Assembly: GCF_030733545.1 (NCBI RefSeq)
Contig: NZ_JASHIU010000015.1
Span: forward strand, 1-64,000
Reading direction: 5' to 3'
Length of the DNA stretch: 64,000 nt
Source: Oceanicaulis sp. MMSF_3324
Lineage (GTDB): Bacteria > Pseudomonadota > Alphaproteobacteria > Caulobacterales > Maricaulaceae
In this document: in pieces, positions 51,729 through 60,913 of the stretch
Layout of the letters: each line of letters starts with the position of its first letter
Position numbering within the stretch: position 1 is the first letter of the stretch
Notes under the pieces: model-generated
Seen by the model: only the letters and a program-made list of their open reading frames with translations
Database searches by the model: none
Told to the model about the DNA's origin: nothing
Program-made: the position numbers and the translations under genes

Positions 51729-53135
51729 TTAGCCGCCAATCGGCGTAGCGCCGACAGCGTAATCGGTGGTGTTTTCAGACACGACACCATTGGTGACCAT
51801 GAAGCGACGGACGCTCACGCCAGCTGCTTCAAAAGAGAAGGAAACATCAGCGCGGCCGAAGGCAGAGCCCACAGCAGCTTCGATGTCAGCTTCGGTCATG
51901 ATGAGCTCACCGTTGGTCAGCGTGCCAGCCGGGGTCACCACGTACTCTCCGTCCACGTCAGCGGTGGAGTTAGCGAGGGTCACGCGGATGGTCGGCAGGG
52001 TAGCGCCGAGGCCAGTTGCGCGGAACACGTTCGAGGTGGCGGCGGCAGAGTCACCGACCCACTCGAAAAGAGCAGTGTTGGAGCCTTCACGCACGACGTC
52101 ACCAACAGTCGCGCCCAGCACGTCATCGACGTTCAGGTCAGAACCAGTGGCTTCGTCAAACGTCAGGTCAGCAGTGATGTCCTGGTTTGCGATCGCCGCC
52201 GGGGTGGTGGTGTCTGCAACCAGTGAAACATCAACACCAAGAGCGGCAGAAAGAGCGGTCAGATCAGCATTGGTCAGAGCGAAAGTGGCTTGACCATTGG
52301 CATCGAGATTTTCAGTGCCAATACCCGCCAGGGTCACGCTCGCGATACCGGCCGGAGACGGCACGGTCACGACCAGTTCAGCACCGTCAAATTGAGCTGC
52401 CGTTGCAGTGTCGAAAGGAACCGAAGCGCCGCCGACAGAGACAGAGTAGGTGGTTGCGCCGCCATCAACGTCATCCACCCGAAGATTGCCGACAACGTCG
52501 GTCGTCGAGCTACCATCGAACAGCTCATAGCTGTCATCGAGTTCAGGCACTGCGGTACCTGCCGTGAAGGTCACGTCGAGTGAATTACGGGCAGTGTAGA
52601 AGTCCTGAGTCGCGGGAGCAACTGCCGCATTGTAGTCGCCCGATGCGAGCACGGTTCCAGTTGAAGCCAGTGCCAGCTCGTAGGAGACGTTGCCGACACC
52701 TTCGATATCGACCGGCAGAGTGAAGCCGATGGACGAACCGAGACAGTTGTTAGGATCAAAAGATGCATCGCTGGTGAAGGTAACAGTCGTACCCCCATTG
52801 GAACCACCAGCAGAGATGTTCAGGTTACAAGAGGCCAGCGGGGTGGCAGGCGTGAAGTTGGAACCACTCAGAAAAGTCGAGAAGGACAGACCACCATCGA
52901 CGGTGAGCGTGATGTTGATATCATCAGTCACGCCCAGTGCATTGATCGCAGTAATGTCGGCTGCGCTCAGCGTAATGCTCAGTTCGTCTTGGTATGCAGC
53001 GGCAGACAGGTCGACCTGGGAAGCAAATTCCACAGAGTTGTCACCATCGGTGTCAGCAACGACCAGTTGGGCGTTCGCGGCACCGGTGAGAAGAGCCGCA
53101 ACAGCGACGCCAGTGAGAAGTTTAGTCAGTTTCAT
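51729..53135 (-). CDS. Large secreted protein of unknown function, Asp/Thr/Ala-rich, possible surface protein
   Basis: A 468-residue exported protein with signal MKLTKLLTGVAVAALLTGAANA. The mature chain is very acidic, poor in Lys and Arg, and rich in Ala, Thr, Val, Asp and Gly, with many short beta-strand-like segments (DDINITLTVDGGLSFSTFLSG, VTLAGIGTENLDANGQATFALT, RVTLANSTADVDGEYVVTPAGTLTNGEL). This composition is typical of abundant outer-surface or S-layer-like proteins. Two Cys residues (in ASCNLN and NNCLGS) could pair. It has its own promoter-like element and a strong terminator, and sits next to gspE. I do not recognise a family; it could be the T2SS substrate. Confidence 0.85.
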   Translation of the reverse strand: MKLTKLLTGVAVAALLTGAANAQLVVADTDGDNSVEFASQVDLSAAAYQDELSITLSAADITAINALGVTDDINITLTVDGGLSFSTFLSGSNFTPATPLASCNLNISAGGSNGGTTVTFTSDASFDPNNCLGSSIGFTLPVDIEGVGNVSYELALASTGTVLASGDYNAAVAPATQDFYTARNSLDVTFTAGTAVPELDDSYELFDGSSTTDVVGNLRVDDVDGGATTYSVSVGGASVPFDTATAAQFDGAELVVTVPSPAGIASVTLAGIGTENLDANGQATFALTNADLTALSAALGVDVSLVADTTTPAAIANQDITADLTFDEATGSDLNVDDVLGATVGDVVREGSNTALFEWVGDSAAATSNVFRATGLGATLPTIRVTLANSTADVDGEYVVTPAGTLTNGELIMTEADIEAAVGSAFGRADVSFSFEAAGVSVRRFMVTNGVVSENTTDYAVGATPIGG

Positions 53136-53258
53136 CTGGGTATCCCCCAATTGATTAGCCATGGCTGTTCAGCGCCATGGGGCCAAACATGAATTTGTCG
53201 TGCTCCTGCAGAGAACACGGTTTCACGCCCCCCTCAAGCGAGGCGCCGAACGATGCGG

Positions 53259-53288
53259 AGTAAAGGCGAGGGGTGGCATAGGTGTCAA
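53259..53288 (-). promoter_or_regulatory. Predicted sigma70-type promoter for the secreted protein gene
   Basis: Reverse-strand TTGACA (53283-53288, perfect) followed after 18 bases by TTTACT (53259-53264, four of six). It would give a 5' leader of roughly 115 bases before ATG 53135. Such a long leader could carry stability or regulatory structure. Confidence 0.4.
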
Positions 53289-53430
53289 CCGTTTATTCGC
53301 CCGCTCCGTGTACATGGACCCAACATACGCCCCCGAAATTTCATGTGTTACTTTCACGCAACGGCAGACATTTACAGTAACTCAAATGCGGGTTCATGCA
53401 CCACGGTGATAGGGCGGACAGGGTTAACGA

Positions 53431-53442
53431 GGCGCTAGCGCC
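53431..53442. promoter_or_regulatory. Perfect palindrome GGCGCTAGCGCC upstream of rfbC
   Basis: A 12-base perfect palindrome about 90 bases upstream of the rfbC start, containing the rare tetranucleotide CTAG. It may be an operator or part of a hairpin. No regulator is assigned. Confidence 0.35.
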
Positions 53443-53504
53443 CTGCATTAATCGCGCCTTATATTTCCAATGGGTTTGCACAAGCCTCAGCTTGGGGTAG
53501 GTCC

Positions 53505-53520
53505 AAGCCTCTTCAGGCTT
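53505..53520. promoter_or_regulatory. Hairpin immediately upstream of rfbC
   Basis: AAGCCT and AGGCTT form a six-pair stem with loop CTTC, ending 14 bases before ATG 53535. No Shine-Dalgarno sequence is evident between it and the start codon, so the hairpin could mark a terminator of upstream transcription or influence initiation. Confidence 0.3.
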
Positions 53521-53534
53521 TAGTCGGCGCCGCA

Positions 53535-54128
53535 ATGACATTTGATACATTTCCAGAGTTTGATCTCCAGTCACGACCGCAAACGAACGGACCGCTCGTG
53601 GTCACCCCGGCGCGCTTTGGCGATTCGCGCGGTTGGTTCAGCGAAAGCTATAACCGCCGTCGGCTGGCCGAGGCGGGCTTTGATGTCGCGTTCGTGCAGG
53701 ACAACCTGTCCTTCTCCGCCCACAAGGGCACGCTGCGCGGGCTGCATTACCAGTCCCCGCCCCACGCCCAGGGCAAGCTGGTGGGCGTGATGACCGGCGC
53801 GATCCGGGACGTGGTCGTGGACATTCGTGAAGGCTCTAAGTCTTACGGCCGGTGGGCCGCGGTCGAGCTGAGCGAGGACAACGGCAAGCAGCTCTGGGTC
53901 CCGCCCGGTTTCCTGCATGGATTCGTGACCCTGTCCGACAATACCCGGGTTGCCTACAAGGTGACGGACTATTACTCGAAAGAGCATGATGGATCGGTGG
54001 CGTGGAATGACCCCGATCTGGGCGTCGACTGGGGGGTGGACGATCCGATCCTGTCGGACAAGGACGCCGCCGCCCCGCGCCTGAAAGAAGTCGCCCCGCT
54101 CTTCCCGGCGGGATGGGATGGAGCGTAG
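53535..54128 (+). CDS. rfbC: dTDP-4-dehydrorhamnose 3,5-epimerase
   Basis: Third step of dTDP-L-rhamnose synthesis. The 197-residue cupin shows TPARFGDSRGWFSESYNRRRLAEAGFDVAFVQDNLSFSAHKGTLRGLHYQSPPHAQGKLVGVMTGAIRDVVVDIR with the catalytic His in RGLHYQ, and LWVPPGFLHGFVTLSDNTRVAYKVTDYYSKEHDGSVAWNDPDLGVDW, all family signatures. First gene of an rfbC-B-D-A operon; rfbB follows after two bases. Confidence 0.97.
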   Translation: MTFDTFPEFDLQSRPQTNGPLVVTPARFGDSRGWFSESYNRRRLAEAGFDVAFVQDNLSFSAHKGTLRGLHYQSPPHAQGKLVGVMTGAIRDVVVDIREGSKSYGRWAAVELSEDNGKQLWVPPGFLHGFVTLSDNTRVAYKVTDYYSKEHDGSVAWNDPDLGVDWGVDDPILSDKDAAAPRLKEVAPLFPAGWDGA

Positions 54129-54130
54129 GC

Positions 54131-55177
54131 ATGCGGGTTATAGTGACGGGCGGATCGGGCTTTATCGGCTCCGCCCTGGTGCGGCGGCTGGTGCTGGAAA
54201 CCGGCTGGCAGGTGCTCAATCTGGATGCTCTGACCTATGCGGCCTCCCCCGCCTCCCTGGCGGATATTGCGGATCACCCCAATTACGACTTCCTGCACGC
54301 CGACATTCGCAATGCCGAGGCGGTTGAGCAGGCGTTCGAGCGGTTCGAACCGGACGCCGTGATGCATCTGGCGGCGGAAAGCCATGTGGATCGCTCCATC
54401 ACCGGCGCCAAGGATTTCGTCGACACCAATGTGCTGGGCACCTTCACCCTGCTGGAGGCGGCGCGCGCCTATCGCGACAAACGCGGACAGGCAGCGGACG
54501 ACTTCGCCTTCCTGCATGTATCGACCGATGAAGTGTTCGGCTCGCTGGGCGCTGAGGGCAAGTTCTCCGAAGAGACGGCCTATGACCCGTCCTCGCCCTA
54601 TTCCGCGTCCAAAGCCGCATCCGATCATCTGGCGCGGGCCTGGGGCCGGACCTATGGGCTGGATGTGCGCGTCTCCAACTGCTCGAACAATTACGGACCG
54701 CGCCAGTTTCCCGAGAAACTGATCCCGCTGATGATCCTCAAGGCGCTTTCGGGCGAGGCGCTGCCCGTTTATGGCGACGGCTCGAATGTGCGCGACTGGC
54801 TGCATGTTAACGACCATGCCCGCGCGCTTGAAATGGTGGTCTCCCACGGTCAGGCCGGACACACCTATTGCATTGGCGGCGACGCCGAGCGGACCAATCT
54901 TGAGGTCGTCACCGCGATCTGTGACCGGCTCGACGCCATCCGCCCCGCCGAAACCGCACGGCAGGCGCAGATCCAGTACGTCACCGACCGCCCGGGGCAT
55001 GATCAGCGCTACGCCATCGACGCCAGCACGATCAAATCCCAGCTGGGCTGGACGCCCTCTGTCAGCTTTGAAGATGGGCTGGCCCAAACCATCGACTGGT
55101 ATCTCGCGCATGAAGACTGGTGGCGGCCCATTCTGGACAAGACCTATCAGGGCGAGCGTCTCGGGCTCAGCGCATGA
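54131..55177 (+). CDS. rfbB: dTDP-glucose 4,6-dehydratase
   Basis: Second step of dTDP-L-rhamnose synthesis. A 348-residue extended SDR: VTGGSGFIGSALVRRL (NAD loop), HLAAESHVDRSITGAKDFVDTNVLGTFTLLEAA, HVSTDEVFGSLG with the catalytic Asp-Glu pair, and SPYSASKAASDHLARAWGRTYGLDVRVSNCSNNYGPRQFPEKLIPLMIL with YxxxK. The start at ATG 54131 gives the usual MRVIVTGG. Overlaps the rfbD start by four bases. Confidence 0.97.
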   Translation: MRVIVTGGSGFIGSALVRRLVLETGWQVLNLDALTYAASPASLADIADHPNYDFLHADIRNAEAVEQAFERFEPDAVMHLAAESHVDRSITGAKDFVDTNVLGTFTLLEAARAYRDKRGQAADDFAFLHVSTDEVFGSLGAEGKFSEETAYDPSSPYSASKAASDHLARAWGRTYGLDVRVSNCSNNYGPRQFPEKLIPLMILKALSGEALPVYGDGSNVRDWLHVNDHARALEMVVSHGQAGHTYCIGGDAERTNLEVVTAICDRLDAIRPAETARQAQIQYVTDRPGHDQRYAIDASTIKSQLGWTPSVSFEDGLAQTIDWYLAHEDWWRPILDKTYQGERLGLSA

Positions 55178-56064
55178 GCCGCGCCCCTGCTGACAGCCTG
55201 AAACCGATCCTGGTGATCGGACGGTCCGGACAACTGGCCCAGGCGCTTGTCCAGGCAGACCCGGACCTTCTGGCGTGCGGGCGTGACCAGTTTGATCTGG
55301 CGCAGGACGATCCCGCAGCGTTGCTGGACGCCCATGCGCCGTTCGCGGTCATCAACGCCGCCGCCTATACAGATGTCAATGGCGCTGAAGCCGATCCGGA
55401 AGGCGCCCAGGCGCTCAATTGCACCGGGCCGGCGCGCCTGGCCTCGGCCTGCAAGGCGCGGGGCATCCGCTTTCTGCACGTCTCGACCGACTATGTCTTT
55501 GATGGCGCGCCCGGCGCAGCCCCCTACAAGGAAAGCGCGCGCACCCACCCGCTCAATGTCTATGCCCGCAGCAAGCGCAATGGCGAGGATGCGGTGATGA
55601 CCGCCAATCCGGATGCGCTGATCCTGCGCGCCGCATGGATCTTTGACGCGCGTGGCGGCAGCTTTCTCAATGCCATCCTGAACCGGCTGGACAATGGACT
55701 GCCCCTCAAGGTCGTCCATGATCAGATCAGCACGCCGACCTGGGCGCCGGACCTGGCGCAGGCGCTGCTCGCCCTGGCCCAGCGTGATGTGATGCCGGGC
55801 GGACTGTATCACTTCAGCGGCGGCGACGCGGCCAGCTGGTACGACTTCGCCAAGGCTGCGATTGCATTGTCGCATGAGCGTCTGCCGGTGGAGCCTGTGA
55901 TTGACCCGGTGGATTCCAGCGCCTTTCCGCAACCCGCTCAAAGGCCGCTCGATACGCGCATGGACGCACAGGCCTTGCTCAAGGCAACCGGGATCGGCCC
56001 CGGAGACTGGCGCGCGGGCTTGCCTGAGGTGATCGCCCGGCGCTATGAGCAGCGCAAAGAATAA
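55174..56064 (+). CDS. rfbD: dTDP-4-dehydrorhamnose reductase
   Basis: Final step, NAD(P)H reduction to dTDP-L-rhamnose. A 296-residue SDR with PILVIGRSGQLAQALVQA (variant of the GxxGQLG loop), VINAAAYTDVNGAEADPEGAQALNCTGPARLASACKARGIRFLHVSTDYVFDGAPGAAPYKE, and HPLNVYARSKRNGEDAV (YxxxK). The start ATG overlaps the rfbB stop (ATGA). Confidence 0.96.
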   Translation: MSRAPADSLKPILVIGRSGQLAQALVQADPDLLACGRDQFDLAQDDPAALLDAHAPFAVINAAAYTDVNGAEADPEGAQALNCTGPARLASACKARGIRFLHVSTDYVFDGAPGAAPYKESARTHPLNVYARSKRNGEDAVMTANPDALILRAAWIFDARGGSFLNAILNRLDNGLPLKVVHDQISTPTWAPDLAQALLALAQRDVMPGGLYHFSGGDAASWYDFAKAAIALSHERLPVEPVIDPVDSSAFPQPAQRPLDTRMDAQALLKATGIGPGDWRAGLPEVIARRYEQRKE

Positions 56065-56077
56065 GTGAGCTAGCGCC

Positions 56078-56962
56078 ATGTCAAAAACTACCAAGGGCAT
56101 CATACTGGCCGGGGGGCTGGGCAGCCGTTTGCGCCCGATCACGCTCGCCGTGTCCAAACAGCTTCTTCCGATTTATGACAAGCCGCTGATTTTCTATCCG
56201 TTTTCCACGCTATTACTGGCGGGAATCCGCGAAATCCTCATCATCACCACGCCGGAGAGCAAGGCGGCTTACGAGACCCTGCTCGGTGACGGCTCGCGCT
56301 TTGGCGTCAGCATCGAGTATGCGGAACAGGATGAGCCGCGCGGCCTGGCGGAAGCCTTCCTGATCGGCGAAGAGTTTATTGGCGATGACAATGTCGCCCT
56401 GATCCTGGGCGACAACCTCTTCCATGGCGCAGGCCTGGTTGAGGGTCTGCGCACGGCTGGCGAGTTCGACGAAGGCGCGCTTGTCTTCGCCTATCATGTC
56501 GCTGACCCGACCGCCTTCGGCGTTGTCGAGCTTGATGATACCGGCCGCGCCATCAGCCTTGAGGAAAAGCCCAAGAAACCGCGCAGCAACTGGGCCGTGA
56601 CCGGTCTGTACTTCTATGATTCCAGCGTGGTGGAGATCGCCAAGTCGATCACGCCGTCCGCACGGGGCGAACTCGAGATCACTTCGGTCAATGAAGCCTA
56701 TATGGAGCGCGGCCAGTTGAAGGTTCAGCTGCTCTCACGCGGCGTCGCCTGGCTGGACACCGGCACGGTGGAAGGCATGGTCGAAGCGACCGAATATGTC
56801 CGCGCCATCGAGAAACGCCAGGGTCTGAAGATCGCCTGCCCCGAAGAAATCGCCTGGCGCAACGGCTTCATCACTGACGAGCAATTGAAAAAGACCGCCA
56901 ACGCGATCCCCAACGCGTATGGCGCCTATCTCAAAAACCTGCTGAAATCCGAACGCCGCTAA
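56078..56962 (+). CDS. rfbA: Glucose-1-phosphate thymidylyltransferase
   Basis: First step of dTDP-L-rhamnose synthesis: glucose 1-phosphate and dTTP to dTDP-glucose. The 294-residue product has [54 protein letters not shown] (nucleotide-binding loop), [11 protein letters not shown], and [27 protein letters not shown]...[13 protein letters not shown]. Last gene of the rhamnose operon; cysQ follows 25 bases later on the same strand, so the operon may extend. Confidence 0.97.
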   Translation: MSKTTKGIILAGGLGSRLRPITLAVSKQLLPIYDKPLIFYPFSTLLLAGIREILIITTPESKAAYETLLGDGSRFGVSIEYAEQDEPRGLAEAFLIGEEFIGDDNVALILGDNLFHGAGLVEGLRTAGEFDEGALVFAYHVADPTAFGVVELDDTGRAISLEEKPKKPRSNWAVTGLYFYDSSVVEIAKSITPSARGELEITSVNEAYMERGQLKVQLLSRGVAWLDTGTVEGMVEATEYVRAIEKRQGLKIACPEEIAWRNGFITDEQLKKTANAIPNAYGAYLKNLLKSERR

Positions 56963-56987
56963 TCGCTCATACTGAAAGGTCGTGACC

Positions 56988-57776
56988 ATGACACTCGACG
57001 CTCTCGCCCGGTCCTTTGGTCAGATCTGTCTGGAAGCCGCCATCCCCGTGATGGAGGTCTATGAAAGCGATTTCACCGCCGAGCAGAAAGCGGACAAATC
57101 ACCGGTCACCGAAGCGGACAAACGCGCCGAGGACGTCATCCTGAAGGCTCTGGCCAAGCTGATGCCGGACGTACCTGTGCTGGCCGAAGAAAGTTTCGAA
57201 GCTGGCGTGCGCCCCTCGGTCGAAGATGAATTCCTGCTGGTGGACCCGGTCGACGGCACCAAGGAATTCATCGCCAAACGCGGCGAATTCACGATCAATA
57301 TCGCCTTGATCCGCAATGGGGAACCCGTTGCCGGCGCGGTCTACGCGCCAGCACTCCGCCAGCTCTATCTGGGCGGCGAGACCGCCTTCACCGGCGCTTT
57401 CAAGCCTGGCGACACCTTGCAAGATGATCGCCTGTCTCCTGCGCAAACACGCCGCAAGCCCGAAGCCGGCATGACCGCGGTCATGAGCCGGTCTCACGCT
57501 GATGAGCAGACCAAGGCCTTTGCCGAATCCCAAGGCGTCACGGAAGCCATTTCCGCTGGCTCATCCTTGAAGTTCTGCAAGCTGGCTGAAGGCGCTGCTG
57601 ACCTGTATCCGCGCTTCGGTCCGACAATGGAATGGGATACGGCGGCGGGTCACGCGGTTCTGAACGCAGCCGGTGGCGCCGTAACCGAACCTGACGGCGC
57701 GCCCTTCCGTTATGGCAAGACCGAAGCTGGCTACAAGAACGGCGCCTTTGTGGCCTGGGCGCAGCCCCGCGCCTGA
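56988..57776 (+). CDS. cysQ: 3'(2'),5'-bisphosphate nucleotidase CysQ
   Basis: Removes the 3'-phosphate of PAP, the product of sulfotransferases and PAPS reductase, keeping these reactions moving. The 262-residue inositol-monophosphatase-fold enzyme shows SPVTEADKRAEDVILKAL, PVLAEESFEAG, LVDPVDGTKEFIAKRGEFTINIALIRNGEPVAGAVYAPAL (DPVDGTKEF metal motif) and YPRFGPTMEWDTAAGHAVLNAAGG (WDxAAGxAV). ATG 56988 is preceded by GAAAGG. It sits between the rhamnose genes and the sulfate-activation genes, consistent with a sulfotransfer role. Confidence 0.95.
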   Translation: MTLDALARSFGQICLEAAIPVMEVYESDFTAEQKADKSPVTEADKRAEDVILKALAKLMPDVPVLAEESFEAGVRPSVEDEFLLVDPVDGTKEFIAKRGEFTINIALIRNGEPVAGAVYAPALRQLYLGGETAFTGAFKPGDTLQDDRLSPAQTRRKPEAGMTAVMSRSHADEQTKAFAESQGVTEAISAGSSLKFCKLAEGAADLYPRFGPTMEWDTAAGHAVLNAAGGAVTEPDGAPFRYGKTEAGYKNGAFVAWAQPRA

Positions 57777-57825
57777 TGCGAGAGCGGCGTCAGCAGACTT
57801 TCAAGCCCGCCAACGCCGTCAGCTC

Positions 57826-59724
57826 TTAGCCGATAAATCCGCGTTCAATCAGCGCTTCGATCACCGCTTCTGCGGCGTCCTCTGCTGACATGTCCCCGGT
57901 TTTCAAGTGGATCTCAGCGTTTTCAGGCGCTTCATACGGACTGTCAAAGCCTGTGAAGTTCTTGATCTCCCCCGCCTGGGCTTTCTTGTAGAGGCCCTTG
58001 GGGTCGCGCTGCATGCACACTTCCAGCGGCGCATCGACGAAGATCTCGATGAACTCCGCCTCGTCCACCAGTTCGCGCACCATCTGGCGCTCGGACCGGA
58101 AGGGCGAAATGAACGAGCAGGTGACGATCAGGCCGGCATCCACGAACAGCTTCGACACTTCCCCGATCCGGCGGATATTCTCGACCCGATCCACATCGGT
58201 GAAGCCCAGATCCTTGTTGAGGCCGTGGCGCACATTGTCGCCATCCAGCGAATAGGTATGACGGCCCGCCTCGGCCAGCTTGCGCTCAACGAGGTTCGAA
58301 ATGGTGGACTTGCCTGCGCCGGACAATCCGGTGAACCACAGGACAGCAGGTTTCTGTCCTTTCATGTCGGCGCGGCGCGTCTTGTCCACATCCATGGCAT
58401 GAGTGTGGATGTTGCTGGCCCGACGCAGCGAGAATTCGATCATCCCGGCGCCCACCGTCTGGTTGGTGAAGCGATCAATCAGGATGAAAGACCCCGTCTC
58501 ACGTTGGTCCTTGTATGGATCAAAGGCGATCGGCCGGGAGGTGGACAGCGTACAGACGCCGATTTCGTTGAGCTTGAGCGATTTGCCGGGCTCTTTCTCG
58601 AAACTGTTGACGTTGAGCTTGTGCTTGAGTGTGGTGACTGACACCGGAGAGGTCTGCCCGCCCGCCTTCAGAAGATAGGAGCGCCCCGGAAGCATCTCCT
58701 CTTCCGTCATCCAGAGGATTTCCGCAGCGAATTGATCTGACACTTCCGGACGCTGCGACGGATCGGCCAGCATGTCCCCGCGTGCGATATCGATCTCGCG
58801 ATCGAGCACCAGGGTCACCGCCTCACCCGCACGCGCCGTGTCGAGGTCTTCATCTGCTGTCACAACACGGCTGATTTTCGCCGTCTTGCCCGAATGGGCC
58901 ACGACCACGTCATCGCCCGGCGCCACAGCGCCAGACGCCACGGTGCCGGAAAAGCCGCGGAAGTCGAGATTGGGGCGGTTCACCCACTGGACCGGGAAGC
59001 GGAAGGCATAAGCCGCTTCCTTTTCGGTGTTCGTGTCCACCGATTCCAGATGCTCCATCAGTGTCGGACCATCATGCCATTTCATCGCATCTGAGCGCGA
59101 GAAAATGTTGTCGCCATACCGGGCCGAGATCGGAATCGGGGTGATGGTGTCAAAGCCCAGATCTTCGGCAATGGTCAGATATTCGGATACGATTTCATGG
59201 AACCGGGCGCGGGAATGGTCCACCAGGTCCATCTTGTTGACCGCCAGCACGGCATGGCGAATGCCCATCATGTTGGCGATATAGGTGTGACGCCTGGTCT
59301 GGGTCAAAACGCCTTTGCGGGCGTCCACCAAGATGATGGCGAGGTCCGCCGTCGAAGCGCCCGTCGCCATGTTCCGCGTGTATTGTTCGTGCCCGGGCGT
59401 ATCGGCGACGATGAACTTGCGCTTTTCGGTATTGAAGAAGCGATAGGCCACATCGATGGTGATGCCCTGCTCGCGCTCAGCCTCCAGGCCGTCGAGCAGA
59501 AGGGCGAAGTCGATCTCTTCACCCGCCGTGCCATGCTTGCGGGAATCGCGCTCGAGCACCTTGATCTGATCTTCAAACAAGAGCTTGGAATCATACAGCA
59601 AGCGGCCGATCAGCGTGGACTTGCCGTCATCCACGGAGCCGCAGGTGATGACCCGCAGCACGCCATTCTCACCCGCTCGGGTCAGACGCTCGGAGACTTC
59701 TGCGCGGATTGCATCATCAGCCAT
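57826..59724 (-). CDS. cysNC: Bifunctional sulfate adenylyltransferase large subunit / adenylylsulfate kinase (CysNC)
   Basis: A 632-residue fusion making PAPS. The N-terminal part (to about 440) is the GTPase subunit Cys[48 protein letters not shown]. The C-terminal part from about 460 is APS kinase: [24 protein letters not shown] with its P-loop, [16 protein letters not shown] and [14 protein letters not shown]. The fusion matches NodQ/CysNC proteins. The start at 59724 ([10 protein letters not shown]) replaces the longer frame. It follows cysD by one base. PAPS made here feeds the two sulfotransferases in this window. Confidence 0.97.
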   Translation of the reverse strand: MADDAIRAEVSERLTRAGENGVLRVITCGSVDDGKSTLIGRLLYDSKLLFEDQIKVLERDSRKHGTAGEEIDFALLLDGLEAEREQGITIDVAYRFFNTEKRKFIVADTPGHEQYTRNMATGASTADLAIILVDARKGVLTQTRRHTYIANMMGIRHAVLAVNKMDLVDHSRARFHEIVSEYLTIAEDLGFDTITPIPISARYGDNIFSRSDAMKWHDGPTLMEHLESVDTNTEKEAAYAFRFPVQWVNRPNLDFRGFSGTVASGAVAPGDDVVVAHSGKTAKISRVVTADEDLDTARAGEAVTLVLDREIDIARGDMLADPSQRPEVSDQFAAEILWMTEEEMLPGRSYLLKAGGQTSPVSVTTLKHKLNVNSFEKEPGKSLKLNEIGVCTLSTSRPIAFDPYKDQRETGSFILIDRFTNQTVGAGMIEFSLRRASNIHTHAMDVDKTRRADMKGQKPAVLWFTGLSGAGKSTISNLVERKLAEAGRHTYSLDGDNVRHGLNKDLGFTDVDRVENIRRIGEVSKLFVDAGLIVTCSFISPFRSERQMVRELVDEAEFIEIFVDAPLEVCMQRDPKGLYKKAQAGEIKNFTGFDSPYEAPENAEIHLKTGDMSAEDAAEAVIEALIERGFIG

Positions 59725-59725
59725 C

Positions 59726-60697
59726 TTAGAAATACCCCTCGCGCTTCTTCTTCTCCATGGAGCCGGCCTCATCAAAATCGATCAGGCGGCCAGCACGCTC
59801 GGAGGTGCGCGCTGTCAGCATTTCAAGGACGATGTCATCAAGCGTCTCCGCCTGGCTCTCAACCGCGCCGGTCAGCGGGTAGCAGCCCAGGGTCCGGAAA
59901 CGGATCTTGCGCATTTCCGGCGTCTCGCCATCCTCGAACACCATGCGCTCGTCATCGACCATGATCAGCGTGCCATCGCGCTCGACAACAGGTCGTTCGC
60001 CTGCGAAGTAAAGCGGGACGATCGGGATATCCTCTTCCAGGATGTACTGCCAGATATCCACTTCGGTCCAGTTGGAGAGCGGGAAGACTCGGATGCTCTC
60101 CCCTTTCCGGATCCGGGTGTTGTAGGTCCGCCAAAGCTCCGGGCGCTGATTACGCGGGTCCCAGGCATGGGCCGCATTCCGGAAAGAAAAGACGCGTTCC
60201 TTGGCGCGGGACTTCTCTTCGTCGCGACGGCCGCCACCAAAGGCCGCGTCATAGCGCCCGTGATTGAGCGCCTGCAGAAGGCCTTCAGTCCGCATCACCT
60301 GGGTATGCAGCGCAGAACCGTCAGTAAACGGATTGATCTCGCGTGACTTCCCTTCCTCATTCACCCAGACGATCATGTCGAGCCCGAGCGCCTCGGTCAG
60401 GGCATCGCGAAATTCGCCCATGGCCTGGAACTCCCACAGGGAGTCGATGTGCAGGAACGGGAAGGGCGGCTTGGACGGGAAGAATGCTTTCATGGCTAGA
60501 TGAAGCATCACCGTAGAGTCCTTGCCGATCGAATACAGCATGACCGGGCGCTCAAATTCAGCCGCCACTTCGCGCATGATATGAATGGCTTCAGCTTCTA
60601 GCGCCTTGAGGTGGGGAGAGAGCTGGCGCTTACGCGGCTTGGCGCCGTGAGTAAAACGCTGCGCATAATTCTGAATGCGCGACTGGATGTCGGTCAT
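59726..60697 (-). CDS. cysD: Sulfate adenylyltransferase small subunit CysD
   Basis: Catalytic half of ATP sulfurylase. The 323-residue length is slightly longer than E. coli CysD (302). Signatures: [48 protein letters not shown] (PP-loop SxGKDS), [34 protein letters not shown] and NVxR-type [29 protein letters not shown]. It heads the cysD-cysNC operon. Confidence 0.96.
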   Translation of the reverse strand: MTDIQSRIQNYAQRFTHGAKPRKRQLSPHLKALEAEAIHIMREVAAEFERPVMLYSIGKDSTVMLHLAMKAFFPSKPPFPFLHIDSLWEFQAMGEFRDALTEALGLDMIVWVNEEGKSREINPFTDGSALHTQVMRTEGLLQALNHGRYDAAFGGGRRDEEKSRAKERVFSFRNAAHAWDPRNQRPELWRTYNTRIRKGESIRVFPLSNWTEVDIWQYILEEDIPIVPLYFAGERPVVERDGTLIMVDDERMVFEDGETPEMRKIRFRTLGCYPLTGAVESQAETLDDIVLEMLTARTSERAGRLIDFDEAGSMEKKKREGYF

Positions 60698-60830
60698 GGC
60701 GACGTCCCTTGGTCAGAAGAAGATTAGCGGCTTTGTTAGTCAGTTTGTGCGGGTTTGGAAAGCGTAGAAACCAATCTCACGCCAGCGAGTGTGCACTGCA
60801 GCATACTTTGAGGGCCATGACGACACAGAA

Positions 60831-60857
60831 ACGGGCGGCCCCAGCGGGACCGCCCGT
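60831..60857 (-). terminator. Hairpin downstream of the aminotransferase gene
   Basis: An imperfect stem (ACGGGCGGCCCC with GGGACCGCCCGT, about 11 pairs, one mismatch) around a short loop, followed on the reverse strand by TTTCTGTG. It is placed 57 bases beyond the stop of the DegT/DnrJ-type gene, a reasonable terminator candidate. Confidence 0.5.
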
Positions 60858-60913
60858 ACAAATCAACTTCAACGCGAACACGATTATGCGTTCGAAGACA
60901 GGCGCGCCCTCCC

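Larger units (their letters stand above)
53136..53534. other. 399-base intergenic region between divergent secreted protein gene and rfbC
   Basis: No credible gene. It contains a reverse-strand TTGACA with a TTTACT (53259-53288), a 12-base perfect palindrome (53431-53442), a six-pair hairpin close to rfbC (53505-53520), and two CCATGG copies near 53160-53180. GC content is visibly lower than in neighbouring genes, as expected for a regulatory region. Confidence 0.7.

Noticed and set aside
57785-57818. Possible terminator between cysQ and cysNC
   Set aside because: Only a six-pair CGGCGT/ACGCCG stem with a 22-base loop; too weak to list.
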